Part shown: positions 1 through 10,420 of the stretch, piece after piece
Numbering within the stretch: the stretch's first letter is position 1
Layout: each line of letters opens with the position of its first letter
NCBI RefSeq assembly: GCF_000315625.1
Contig: NW_005434378.1
Coordinates: 1 to 26,633 of the forward strand
Length of the DNA: 26,633 nt
From: Guillardia theta CCMP2712
Taxonomy: Eukaryota > Cryptophyceae > Pyrenomonadales > Geminigeraceae
Direction: 5' to 3'
The notes under the pieces: generated by a model
Told to the model about the DNA's origin: nothing
The model's input: the letters and a program-made list of their open reading frames with translations, nothing else
Database searches by the model: none
Program-made: the position numbers and the translations under genes

Positions 1-2444
1 TCGGTCACGTGTGTGTCACGTGACCGCAGGTGAGCCTGTCAGCCGGGTCACGGCCCCTGTCAGCCGGCTGACATGTCACGGGCCTGCTGACACGGTCCGC
101 TGACCGGTCACGGCCGCCCGGAGAGATCAGGCCCCCGGCCAATGTCCGGACACTTAGCCTCCTGGCGGGCCTCCAGGGGGTCTGAGGCGGGGTTGAAGGC
201 TGCAGTCGGTCTACTGACGGGCCCGGGCCGGCAGGATCCGTCCTAGAAACAGGGGGGGTCATAGGGAAGGTTTTTTCTTCCCCCCTGGGGAAGAAAAAAT
301 GTTCCCTAATGGGATCTGCGATATAAAAAAAGTCTTGTCTCGGTCACGTGATGTGTCACGTGACCGGTCAGGTGAGCCTGTCAGCCGGGTCACGGCCCCT
401 GTCAGCCGGCTGACATGTCACGGGCCTGCTGACACGGTCCGCTGACCGGTCACGGCCGCCCGGAGAGATCAGGCCCCCGGCCAATCTCCGGACACTTAGC
501 CTCCTGGCGGGCCTCCAGGGGGTCTGAGGCGGGGCTGAAGGCTGCAGTCGGTCTACTGACGGGCCCGGCCGGCAGGATCCGTCGAGAAACAGGGGGGTCA
601 AGGGAGGTTTTCTTCCCCCTGGGAGAAATGTCCTATGGGTTTTTGGATCTGCGATATAAAAAAGTCTTGTCTCGGTCACGTGATGTGTCACGTGACCGGT
701 CAGGTGAGCCTGTCAGCCGGGTCACGGCCCCTGTCAGCCGGCTGACATGTCACGGGCCTGCTGACACGGTCCGCTGACCGGTCACGGCCGCCCGGAGAGA
801 TCAGGCCCCCGGCCAATCTCCGGACACTTAGCCTCCTGGCGGGCCTCCAGGGGGTCTGAGGCGGGGCTGAAGGCTGCAGTCGGTCTACTGACGGGCCCGG
901 CCGGCAGGATCCGTCGAGAAACAGGGGGGTCAAGGGAGGTTTTCTTCCCCCTGGGAGAAATGTCCTATGGGTTTTTGGATCTGCGATATAAAAAAGTCTT
1001 GTCTCGGTCACGTGATGTGTCACGTGACCGGTCAGGTGAGCCTGTCAGCCGGGTCACGGCCCCTGTCAGCCGGCTGACATGTCACGGGCCTGCTGACACG
1101 GTCCGCTGACCGGTCACGGCCGCCCGGAGAGATCAGGCCCCCGGCCAATCTCCGGACACTTAGCCTCCTGGCGGGCCTCCAGGGGGTCTGAGGCGGGGCT
1201 GAAGGCTGCAGTCGGTCTACTGACGGGCCCGGCCGGCAGGATCTGTCGAGAAACAGGGGGGTCAAGGGAGGTTTTCTTCCCCCTGGGAGAAATGTCCTAT
1301 GGGTTTTTGGATCTGCGATATAAAAAAGTCTTGTCTCGGTCACGTGATGTGTCACGTGACCGGTCAGGTGAGCCTGTCAGCCGGGTCACGGACCCTGTCA
1401 GCCGGCTGACATGTCACGGGCCTGCTGACACGGTCCGCTGACCGGTCACGGCCGCCCGGAGAGATCAGGCCCCCGGCCAATCTCCGGACACTTAGCCTCC
1501 TGGCGGGCCTCCAGGGGGTCTGAGGCGGGGCTGAAGGCTGCAGTCGGTCTACTGACGGGCCCGGCCGGCAGGATCCGTCGAGAAACAGGGGGGTCAAGGG
1601 AGGTTTTCTTCCCCCTGGGAGAAATGTCCTATGGGTTTTTGGATCTGCGATATAAAAAAGTCTTGTCTCGGTCACGTGATGTGTCACGTGACCGGTCAGG
1701 TGAGCCTGTCAGCCGGGTCACGGCCCCTGTCAGCCGGCTGACATGTCACGGGCCTGCTGACACGGTCCGCTGACCGGTCACGGCCGCCCGGAGAGATCAA
1801 GGCCCCCGGCCAATCTCCGGACACTTAGCCTCCTGGCGGGCCTCCAGGGGGTTAGAGGCGGGGCTGAAGGCTGCAGTCGTTCTTACTGACGGGCCCGGCC
1901 GACAGGATCCGTCGAGAAACAGGGGGGGTCAAGGGGAGGTTTTCTTCCCCCTGGGAGAATGTCCTATGGGTTTTTGGATCTGCGATATAAAAAAGTCTTG
2001 TCTCGGTCACGTGATGTGTCACGTGACCGGTCAGGTGAGCCTGTCAGCCGGGTCACGGCCCCTGTCAGCCGGCTGACATGTCACGGGCCTGCTGACACGG
2101 TCCGCTGACCGGTCACGGCCGCCCGGAGAGATCAGGCCCCCGGCCAATCTCCGGACACTTAGCCTCCTGGCGGGCCTCCAGGGGGTCTGAGGCGGGGCTG
2201 AAGGCTGCAGTCGGTCTACTGACGGGCCCGGCCGGCAGGATCGGTCGAGAAACAGGGGGGTCAAGGGAGGTTTTCTTCCCCCTGGGAGAAATGTCCTATG
2301 GGTTTTTGGATCTGCGATATAAAAAAGTCTTGTCTCGGTCACGTGATGTGTCACGTGACCGGTCAGGTGAGCCTGTCAGCCGGGTCACGGCCCCTGTCAG
2401 CCGGCTGACATGTCACGGGCCTGCTGACACGGTCCGCTGACCGG
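1..2444 (+). repeat. 332-bp GC-rich satellite array, part 1
   Basis: Near-identical tandem units begin (at TCGGTCACGTG) at 1, 340, 672, 1004, 1336, 1668, 2003 and 2335; the last is cut at 2444 by element E1. Most units are 332 bp; those at 1 and 1668 are 339 and 335 bp through small indels. Each unit holds a dyad (GGTCACGTGA, 4-nt spacer, TCACGTGACC), the palindromes TCAGCCGGCTGA and TGACATGTCA, and a TATA-like ATATAAAAAA about 15 bp before the dyad. A 107-codon frame is open on the minus strand in most units, but 332 is not divisible by 3 and nothing in it resembles a known protein, so it is treated as non-coding. Confidence 0.97.
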
Positions 2445-2457
2445 CATAGCGTTGTCG
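2445..2457 (+). repeat. E1 left terminal inverted repeat
   Basis: CATAGCGTTGTCG, matching the reverse complement of 8794-8806 at 13 of 13 bases; the sequences diverge immediately inside. Confidence 0.93.
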
Positions 2458-3588
2458 GGTCAAGGAACTTGCTGACAATTGGGATTTGTACCAGATCCAG
2501 GCGTTTTCCAGTACAAAATTGTGTGTGAGTAAAAAATCCAAGGATTGGAAGGTTTGAAAATCCATTTCCAGCCTGCACGTTCAACGGCAACCAGGGGTAA
2601 TTGAGAGCTCAGATAAGTAAACAATCGTTCCTATTTGTCTTTGGATAGGGTCACATAGCGCTTGTATAGTGGAGTAATGATTCGTACCAGAACCTGATGG
2701 GTAGGCGTGGTAGTATTTCAAATGATTCGAACCAAACGGACGCGACAGGGGGGTGGGGGGTAGAGGTATTGGTCTGGTACTGTAATGGGTACCTTATAAA
2801 ATACATTTAGCAGAGGGGGTCTCCCTCCCCATCTCCCTCCCCTCAACACTTGCGCATCCCTGTCCTTCCCTGTTCATGAAGCTCAGACTCTTGTCACACC
2901 TTCCCTGATGACCCTCAACTTTCTTTGACGCTTCTGTCTGCCTTGTCCTTCCCCAACATGCTGGAAACTCAAACTCTGAAACCATGCGCATGACTTGACT
3001 AGCACTGTGTTTCTCGGTTTGAATGCGGGAGGAAAAATGATACATGGAGTGCAACTAAGACGTTCATGTTTCAACCTCATAGATACAAGTAGTATTGCAT
3101 TGGTAAATGACTGTCATTTTACTTCTCATTGACACAGCATCAAGAACTTGCTTTGGATCGATCATTGCTTGGAAAGTGTCATTTTTCAGACAGAACTTCG
3201 AGTTTATCTATATTCTGTGTCCATCCACACGATCAAATCTGCTTTGATACACTTTTTTAGCAATTCTTAAGTTGAGCACATAAAAGGCCATGAAAAAGAT
3301 ACATGTTTGCAGACGCTCTCCTCCGCCTGATCCCCTCCTGCCCTCCACGAACCTTCTCTTCTCTTGGACTCCTGCTCCTCTACCATTCATCGTCCTCTCC
3401 TTTTGTGTGAGTTGCTCTCGGACTAGGGGAGGGGAGGAGAAGCCGGGAAGGGAAAGGTGAGCCTGGGAGGTATTGATATGCTGATCGCGAGAGAGTAGAT
3501 GCCAGAGGAGAGACGGTTTACTCAAGACCACTACCGAGGAAGGGAGGAAGGCGACGAGAGAAAGGAGAAAGCTTCGGGTAGAGACGGC
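2458..3588. other. E1 left subterminal region, non-coding
   Basis: No convincing gene is seen. GTAC-type motifs lie at 2488 (TTTGTACCAGA), 2511, 2684 (CGTACCAGA), 2776 (TCTGGTACT) and 2788 (GGTACC), alongside G-rich and C-rich runs around 2748-2762 and 2815-2845. The motif resembles those at the ends of E2 and E3, as expected for subterminal transposase-binding sites. The stretch 2850-3588 has only short, compositionally biased frames. Confidence 0.6.
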
Positions 3589-3882
3589 TTACTTGATACC
3601 ACTAGCGATAAAGGGATGTTTCAGAGCCTCCTGTGCTGTCATCCTCGTGCGGAGATAGATGTCGAGGCAGCGGTTGAGGAAGTCCCAGATCGCATGTTTC
3701 TCCTGCCCTTGCATCCCGCATCCGCGCTCAGGGAGCTTGACAAGGTCCGCCATGTTTGCTTCAAACCGCGGGCATAGCTGAGATGCTCTTCCAATGGTCC
3801 GAACTGAATGGCATCAAGTTAGCAACCTCAGGCTTTTCGCCTCCATATCACCCTCATTCTCATCCTCAGGATAATAGAACTT

Positions 3883-3918
<36 letters not shown>

Positions 3919-4161
3919 AATTTTACCTCAACTTTGAGCTTGAAATCTTTAATAACATCCGGAAGGAGCGAGAGCTGGCCGTAGAATCATCAGAGGGCAA
4001 GCTGTAGCCGTTGCTCTTCGTTACTGGGAAACTCTTGCTCATTGACCCTGACTTTGTGCTGCGGCGTGATGAACTCGATTGACAGTGTCCTTTGGAAATA
4101 TCTTCTCTGCCAGCCCAAAGTCCACAAGCAAGTACTTGTTGTTCCTTCTGTCGTAGAGGAA
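3589..4161 (-). pseudogene. CDC7-like protein kinase fragment captured by E1
   Basis: Two minus-strand pieces read as protein kinase. The piece starting at 4161 encodes FLYDRRNNKYLLVDFGLAEK, holding the DFG magnesium-binding motif in a context like that of CDC7 kinases (FLYNRR...YALVDFGLAQ). The second, from about 3803 down to a TAA at 3589-3591, ends FLNRCLDIYLRTRMTAQEAL then KHPFIASGIK, the typical end of the kinase C-lobe with the subdomain XI arginine. It starts just after a possible splice acceptor (CCATTCAG). The N-lobe, the HRD catalytic loop and the APE segment are missing, and the DFG frame reaches a stop near 4041. A (GACAAC)n tract occupies the presumed intron. The kinase assignment is strong; the CDC7 subtype is probable. 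It is most likely a non-functional host fragment acquired by the transposon. Confidence 0.72.
3883..3918 (+). repeat. (GACAAC)n microsatellite
   Basis: Six perfect copies of GACAAC, lying between the two kinase-like pieces. Confidence 0.95.
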
Positions 4162-4541
4162 GGATCAGTAGGGGTGGGACAAACAAACAAACAAAGCAAA
4201 AAGCAGTACGAGGACAAACAATCAAACCAACAATCATGGGTCAACAGTCCATAGGGTCAACAGGTTGACAAACAGACAAACAAACAAACGAACAGGTGGG
4301 CTCCGCTCTATTGAATACTTATTGAACAGGTGGATGCCTTTCCAGGTAATTGGGTAAATTTCCCGGGGCGGGCTTGATTTTTCCACTTCCATGGTTTGAG
4401 TGGGGATGAGGAGATTAGTCCTTTCAAATTTTCCGAAGGGGTTTTCAAAATTCCGAAAGTTTATCCTTTAATTTCAATATTATTTATTAATGTTCAAATA
4501 TTCAAAACATTCTATTGAAATTTTCCCGCCAATTGATCATC

Positions 4542-7147
4542 ATGCTGCCCCCACAGCGACAGATCACGACATCTCCTGCCCGCAATGCTCCCATCATCAA
4601 CTTCAAGGATCTCGACCTGTTGTCATCACCCAAGGTCCCTGGTTCAACGTGGTACTCTTCTTCATCTGAAAATTTTCTGGGTAGATTGATGTGTATGTTA
4701 TAGGTATGATGCGTTCATTGCCGCCACAGGGCCAGGGCATGGACCCCCTCCCTACATTTTCGCACCGCAAGCATACAAGTGGGCTTTAAGTGCGACTCCT
4801 GTATTACACGGTGATCACTTTCCATTGGATGCCCAAGCAATTCTGGGATTTCAGACAAGGGCAGCTCTGGAAGGCTACTTTGACAAGGATAGTAAGAGTC
4901 CAGACGTGATTAGATTACTCAACGACATGGGTGCCAATCATAACGATTTTTGGAGAAAATCTGTGCTGGGCAAAAGTTTGGCCATATCTGCTATACATGC
5001 CGAAAAGAATGAAGAGCTCAAGGCAAAAATTGCAAGTCTCGAGCACCAGATTAAAGTACTTCAACAGGAAGTCAAGAACTTGAAAGCTGCTAATGAATCC
5101 TCTCCTCCAAGGCCACGCTCTGCATCTACTATTGACTTCAGGGAAGTGATCAAGTCAGAGGAGCAATGCAACATTTGGGTAGAAGAATTGAAACCGTACT
5201 TTGAACGGTTTGCCAACCTCACAAAAGAAGTCACAGAAATAAACTATCTCCCATGCTCTGAAGAACATAAGGATGAGCTTTTCTATTATGCACTAGCGCA
5301 ATTGACTTACGGCAGACGTCTTGGACAAAAGAGATTGTTCAATTTTCATTCGTTCTGCAAGGGATTTCTTGGGCGTGAAGAGTTGAAAACAAAACTAAGA
5401 GAGACTTTTGACAACAACGCGAGTATAAAACGAATCTTTGTTCACGTGTGCAAAACCTCTCTTGTGAATCATATGGAAGATGTTAGCAAATCGATCATAT
5501 CCAGTGGAGTGCCTATTCGAAAGTTCGACAAAGTTTGTCACGCTTTGGGCCGCTCGATGTGTCCGAGTGTCAAAGCACTTTGCGCGAGAAACCGAGAATA
5601 TAAGCGCATGATTGAAGACGAACTTGGTGTGTTTCTGATGGAGAATGGAAGTGGGTTGGACTTAGAAAGGACAGTAGAATTGATACACGACGACAATGCA
5701 GAAGTTTTCAAAGATGCAGAAAACCTATATTTACATATTATTTTCGACGGTTGTAGAATAACTCAAACTGGTAAATATCAGGTATACTTCTGTGCAATAC
5801 TCTCACCGACGGAGGATATCACGGACCCTAGTATGTTGACGAAAGCGAAACGCCAGTATTCCTTCTGTGTGATCGACGGTCACGACACGATTGAAAATAT
5901 CGATGCAAATTTTATCAAAGTCTATGCACCTTTTCTTGCCGTGTTCTTGAAAGGATCAGACGGCGAGATTACACCTGGAATTCATATTTTTGAAGGCAGA
6001 GCGAAATTTGGGAGACAGCGCAGCCGGAACGGTGAAGTTCCGCACAGAATTATTCATGTGATCGGAGTGATTCGGAGCGACATGAGTGGGAGCTGGAAGA
6101 TAATGAATCATGGGGGACTCCATGATCCAATTGGGGCATGTTTCCTCTGTGATCAACCTTCTTGTCAAAGACATATTTATTATGAATTGGTGGTTGTTGA
6201 TTCAGATATTGCATGGGATGATATTCCGACAAGATTTCAAATGCACCAGGATACTTTTGCAATGGTGAATGGACTTCGCAAGGTAGATGGCAACGTTTTG
6301 AACTTGGAACAATATGACAATCTGGACAGTCTGGGCATCGATGTGGAGAACGTTGTGATCTGCTCCATGCACATGGTGTTTCGTGTATCGATTGCATTTG
6401 TCTTGTATGTATGCAACACCGCGAAAGAAAACAAAACGTTTCCTGTTGTGCAGAGAATGCTGGCAGAAATCAATATTCACGTCAAAGATTCAAGATCGTT
6501 TGCAATGCATGATATGCCTCAATTGATCGGTGAAAGTACCAAAAGGTTCCTCAAGGCATTTCCTGACTTGATAGTTGCTGCCCGGGCCAAAAATGCTGAC
6601 TTGTGGAAAGATCTCTGTGAAAAATGGGCATCAATAGTCTCAAGTGTTCTTCAGACGGACATTAAGAAAATGAGTCAAACAGAAATTGATTCTTTTGCTA
6701 TGCGATGTAATGATTTCTTGGCAAGATATGTCCTTCTTACAGACAGACTGGAATACTGCAGAGGGATCTACCTACATTTCCTTGCGGTTGGACATGTTAC
6801 AGATCAATTCAAAAAATTTGCAGAAAAGAAGATTCCTCTTGGTCTTCTGAACATGAGCGCGATGGAGAAGAGGCATTTGGTGAGTTCAGACTTACACTGC
6901 TTCATCATTTCTAAAACATTGAGCATTTGTGTAGGAAGTTTCTAAACCATCGTATCACCAAGGGGCAACGGCAGCATGTGGCTCAAAGCGAGGCAGGGAG
7001 CAGGAACCAAATGGCCAGGAAATGTCGTCTGACCAGAAGAGATTAGCCAGTACTATGATCTATCAGGCTGCAGGCTCCTTCAAGAACATATGTATGCTGT
7101 GCCGAAACATGCAACCTGTCTGTACATGTCGGCATCATGGCTCTTGA
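4542..7147 (+). CDS. putative E1 transposase, 832 aa, three exons
   Basis: Exons are inferred at 4542-4651, 4704-6879 and 6935-7147. The 52-bp intron (GTACTC...TTATAG) rejoins a split Trp codon, and the 55-bp intron (GTGAGT...TGTGTAG) is phase 0. Unspliced, the main frame has no ATG near its 5' end (its first in-frame start-like codon is TTG at 4825), so the upstream exon is favoured. Approximate landmarks: coiled coil 138-171; FDGCRITQTGKYQVYF with Asp385, a candidate first catalytic acid; a zinc-type cluster Cys516-x2-Cys519-x4-Cys524-x2-His527; CSMH with Cys590 and His593; acidic residues Glu758 and Glu763 near MEKRHLE; and a C-terminal Cys-rich patch (ICMLCRNMQPVCTC). It is the largest gene in an element with exact ends, so a transposase role is likely. 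The family was not recognised and the catalytic triad is not proven. Confidence 0.75.
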
Positions 7148-7285
7148 CCTTTAGTACTGTACAACTCATTGAACACGCTATGTTATAAACCTACTACCGT
7201 GTTATTCAGGAGGATAAGTCCAAATTTCTTCTCTTGATGCGCCTAACAGTACAAGTCTGTTGACCTACAAGGGATGAAGTCCATG

Positions 7286-8377
7286 TCAGCTTATGATGTA
7301 ATATTCATCAACAACTTTCATCACCTCAATGAATAAGCTTTCACTCTTGACAACAAAAAAAATAGGAAATTTGATGTAAATGGCAACACCTGACTCGCGA
7401 ATTACAAGAGGTGCATCAATTGTTGGGATTGCAAGATAATTTCGTTTGAACATCTCCTGCCTCCCAACTGTTTCAGGCAGAATCCAACAATAGTGCATCC
7501 CATTCTTACGCTTGCATTCGACTTGTCTCTGAAAAGCAAGCGGCAAGTCCTCAATAATTTGTCGCACGCTGACATTTTTGACTTCAAATCCACGTTTTCT
7601 CACGCTGGAAGGATACCCCAGCGCTGATCTGTATGCAAGCCAAGTAAACATTTCCCTCTCTATTGATACCCAGATTGTTGTCGCACATGGCGTTCGTAAA
7701 ACTTCTGAGGCAAGACAAGGTCTGAAATTCCCCCACCGTACAGATTCTCGCCTCCGATTGTTTTCAATAAACATGATCCAACCAATGACGAAGAAAAGTT
7801 GGCCCGACCTTGGTATATCGTATTCTTTACGAAATGCATCTATTCTTTCTGCTGCATTCTCTCGCGGGTAGGTATTTCCAGTGCGAGGCGTCAACCGTAA
7901 AGTAGTTGGAGCAGAAAATTGTGGAAATTCTATACAAGCCTGCTCAAGGATGTCTTCATGTGGCACCTCATCAGTATAGATAGATTGAAGGCACTGGTTT
8001 TCGCCGAGACCATCCACATATTTTGTAAATTGATGAGAATTGTTAAGCCCGCCCTCATGACTGACTCTTTGCAGCAAAGTTTTCCTATACAACCACACGA
8101 TAGTACATGTCTCTTCCTTGACATGCTTGATGATCCCTAGTTGCTCATGTGAGTCAATATCTCGAAAGATCACAGCGGTCCCTGCAGCGAACCGGTGATC
8201 GTCCGAGTCCTCCACAGCTCGAGAATGGGGCCTCTGGGTCTGACATATTTGCAGTGGGATCGTGAGTTGGGGCGGAGGCTGCTTGTTTTCAAGACGCTCA
8301 TCAGCAGATTCTCGTATTCTTGCCTCTCTTTGTCTTCGCCTAAGCTCTCCTGCAGCTGATGCATCACGTCTGCGCAT
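7286..8377 (-). CDS. E1 accessory protein with BAH-like domain, 363 aa
   Basis: An uninterrupted frame starts at an ATG (8375-8377) and ends with TGA (7286-7288), convergent with the transposase gene and 138 bp from it. The N-terminus (1-32) is rich in Arg and Glu. Residues about 64-150 resemble a bromo-adjacent homology domain: a GTAVIFRD strand, GIIKHVKEETCTIVWLYRK, and the closing YTDEVPHEDILEQACI, which matches the usual end of BAH domains. BAH domains bind nucleosomes or modified histone tails. The C-terminal half (about 185-340) is unassigned. A chromatin-binding or targeting role in transposition is inference. CACTA elements also encode a second, DNA-binding protein, but no sequence relation to it is claimed. 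A spliced upstream exon beginning near 8469 cannot be excluded. Confidence 0.65.
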   Translation of the reverse strand: MRRRDASAAGELRRRQREARIRESADERLENKQPPPQLTIPLQICQTQRPHSRAVEDSDDHRFAAGTAVIFRDIDSHEQLGIIKHVKEETCTIVWLYRKTLLQRVSHEGGLNNSHQFTKYVDGLGENQCLQSIYTDEVPHEDILEQACIEFPQFSAPTTLRLTPRTGNTYPRENAAERIDAFRKEYDIPRSGQLFFVIGWIMFIENNRRRESVRWGNFRPCLASEVLRTPCATTIWVSIEREMFTWLAYRSALGYPSSVRKRGFEVKNVSVRQIIEDLPLAFQRQVECKRKNGMHYCWILPETVGRQEMFKRNYLAIPTIDAPLVIRESGVAIYIKFPIFFVVKSESLFIEVMKVVDEYYIIS

Positions 8378-8567
8378 TGCAAATGCAGGGAGGAGGGAAG
8401 AGAGTGGCCTTTTCTTCTCCAGTCTGTGACTTGAAGTGATTCACATACCTCCGAGAGGGTAGGGTCCATGCTAATTTGACCCCGTCCGAGACCCCGCTAG
8501 CTCAGGGAAAGAGGTGGGTCCAAAGCATTGATGTTTGAACTTTGAAATGTAGACCATAAGCCGTTGT

Positions 8568-8648
8568 GGTACAAGTTTTCCTGTGGTACTTCAAATAGTA
8601 CCACCACAATTGTACCGTTGGTACAGATATTTTCTACCAGGAAGTACC
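8568..8648. promoter_or_regulatory. E1 right subterminal GTAC motif cluster
   Basis: Six GGTAC or GTACC motifs lie in 81 bp, at 8568, 8585, 8598, 8612, 8620 and 8644, in both orientations, about 160-240 bp from the right end. Such density in a short stretch suggests protein-binding sites for transposition; this is inference from position and from repetition in E2 and E3. Confidence 0.6.
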
Positions 8649-8793
8649 CTACCCCCTCAAACAGGTCCCAACAAATTTGAATCAGCTCCCAGCCGTCTGA
8701 CCCACCCCAGACCCCAACTGCCATTTGCTATTCACATATGTGGAAGGATACCCCCACAGAAAACTATTGAAAACCAGAGGGGTCAGTTGAGAG

Positions 8794-8806
8794 CGACAAC
8801 GCTATG
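8794..8806 (-). repeat. E1 right terminal inverted repeat
   Basis: CGACAACGCTATG, the exact inverse of the left terminus. It is followed by GG, the second copy of the target duplication, and then satellite sequence. Confidence 0.93.
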
Positions 8807-8808
8807 GG

Positions 8809-10406
8809 TCACGGCCGCCCGGAGAGATCAGGCCCCCGGCCAATCTCCGGACACTTAGCCTCCTGGCGGGCCTCCAGGGGGTCTGAGGCGGGGCTGAAGG
8901 CTGCAGTCGGTCTACTGACGGGCCCGGCCGGCAGGATCGGTCGAGAAACAGGGGGGTCAAGGGAGGTTTTCTTCCCCCTGGGAGAAATGTCCTATGGGTT
9001 TTTGGATCTGCGATATAAAAAAGTCTTGTCTCGGTCACGTGATGTGTCACGTGACCGGTCAGGTGAGCCTGTCAGCCGGGTCACGGCCCCTGTCAGCCGG
9101 CTGACATGTCACGGGCCTGCTGACACGGTCCGCTGACCGGTCACGGCCGCCCGGAGAGATCAGGCCCCCGGCCAATCTCCGGACACTTAGCCTCCTGGCG
9201 GGCCTCCAGGGGGTCTGAGGCGGGGCTGAAGGCTGCAGTCGGTCTACTGACGGGCCCGGCCGGCAGGATCGGTCGAGAAACAGGGGGGTCAAGGGAGGTT
9301 TTCTTCCCCCTGGGAGAAATGTCCTATGGGTTTTTGGATCTGCGATATAAAAAAGTCTTGTCTCGGTCACGTGATGTGTCACGTGACCGGTCAGGTGAGC
9401 CTGTCAGCCGGGTCACGGCCCCTGTCAGCCGGCTGACATGTCACGGGCCTGCTGACACGGTCCGCTGACCGGTCACGGCCGCCCGGAGAGATCAGGCCCC
9501 CGGCCAATCTCCGGACACTTAGCCTCCTGGCGGGCCTCCAGGGGGTCTGAGGCGGGGCTGAAGGCTGCAGTCGGTCTACTGACGGGCCCGGCCGGCAGGA
9601 TCCGTCGAGAAACAGGGGGGTCAAGGGAGGTTTTCTTCCCCCTGGGAGAAATGTCCTATGGGTTTTGGATCTGCGATATAAAAAAGTCTTGTCTCGGTCA
9701 CGTGATGTGTCACGTGACCGGTCAGGTGAGCCTGTCAGCCGGGTCACGGCCCCTGTCAGCCGGCTGACATGTCACGGGCCTGCTGACACGGTCCGCTGAC
9801 CGGTCACGGCCGCCCGGAGAGATCAGGCCCCCGGCCAATCTCCGGACACTTAGCCTCCTGGCGGGCCTCCAGGGGGTCTGAGGCGGGGCTGAAGGCTGCA
9901 GTCGGTCTACTGACGGGCCCGGCCGGCAGGATCCGTCGAGAAACAGGGGGGTCAAGGGAGGTTTTCTTCCCCCTGGGAGCATGTCCTATGGGTTTTTGGA
10001 TCTGCGATATAAAAAAGTCTTGTCTCGGTCACGTGATGTGTCACGTGACCGGTCAGGTGAGCCTGTCAGCCGGGTCACGGCCCCTGTCAGCCGGCTGACA
10101 TGTCACGGGCCTGCTGACACGGTCCGCTGACCGGTCACGGCCGCCCGGAGAGATCAGGCCCCCGGCCAATCTCCGGACTGACTTAGCCTCCTGGCGGGCC
10201 TCCAGGGGGTCTGAGGCGGGGCTGAAGGCTGCAGTCGGTCTACTGACGGGCCCGGCCGGCAGGATCCGTCGAGAAACAGGGGGGTCAAGGGAGGTTTTCT
10301 TCCCCCTGGGAGAAATGTCCTATGGGTTTTTGGATCTGCGATATAAAAAAGTCTTGTCTCGGTCACGTGATGTGTCACGTGACCGGTCAGGTGAGCCTGT
10401 CAGCCG
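8809..10406 (+). repeat. 332-bp satellite array, part 2
   Basis: This continues part 1 after E1. It completes the interrupted unit, then has units starting at 9031, 9363, 9694, 10025 and 10359, the last cut at 10406 by E2. The unit at 2003, the E1-split unit and the unit at 9031 share a GGATCGGTCGAG variant where most units have GGATCCGTCGAG, which supports original contiguity across E1. The unit at 10025 has an extra TGAC in GGACTGACTTAGCC. Confidence 0.97.
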
Positions 10407-10420
10407 CATTACGTTCGCTT
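10407..10420 (+). repeat. E2 left terminal inverted repeat
   Basis: CATTACGTTCGCTT, identical over 14 bases to the reverse complement of 12789-12802. Confidence 0.93.

Larger units (their letters stand above)
2445..8806 (+). mobile_element. DNA transposon E1, putative autonomous element
   Basis: This 6362-bp insertion lies inside one satellite unit. Its ends are perfect 13-bp inverted repeats (CATAGCGTTGTCG), flanked by a 2-bp GG duplication at 2443-2444 and 8807-8808. The unit begun at 2335 gives 110 bp on the left and 222 bp from 8809 to the next unit start at 9031, which sum to exactly 332 bp, so the ends are correct to the base. It contains a spliced putative transposase gene, a convergent BAH-like gene, a kinase fragment on the minus strand, and GTAC-motif clusters near both ends. 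CA termini, subterminal motif arrays and two encoded proteins recall CACTA/Mirage elements, but the termini are not CACTA and the duplication is 2 bp. Superfamily placement is inference. Confidence 0.9.

Noticed and set aside
368-691. Repeated 107-codon minus-strand frame starting MTHHVTETRLFYIADPKT in most satellite units
   Set aside because: It follows from the satellite sequence. The unit length is not a multiple of 3, the frame breaks with single-base unit variants, no protein motif is present, and other frames of the same repeat are open too.
1-2444. CRISPR-like array of regular repeats
   Set aside because: The whole 332-bp unit is repeated with no unique spacers, and the context is eukaryotic.
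1-2444. rDNA intergenic spacer with repeated promoters
   Set aside because: TATA-like runs and tandem units would fit, but no rRNA sequence is present anywhere in the window.
2445-2457. CACTA superfamily assignment from terminal CA
   Set aside because: The termini read CATAGCG or CATTACG rather than CACTA/G, and the duplications are 2 bp rather than 3 bp, so only a loose relationship is proposed.
3208-3531. 107-codon minus-strand frame in E1
   Set aside because: It has low-complexity composition and does not connect in frame with the kinase-like piece; no motif.
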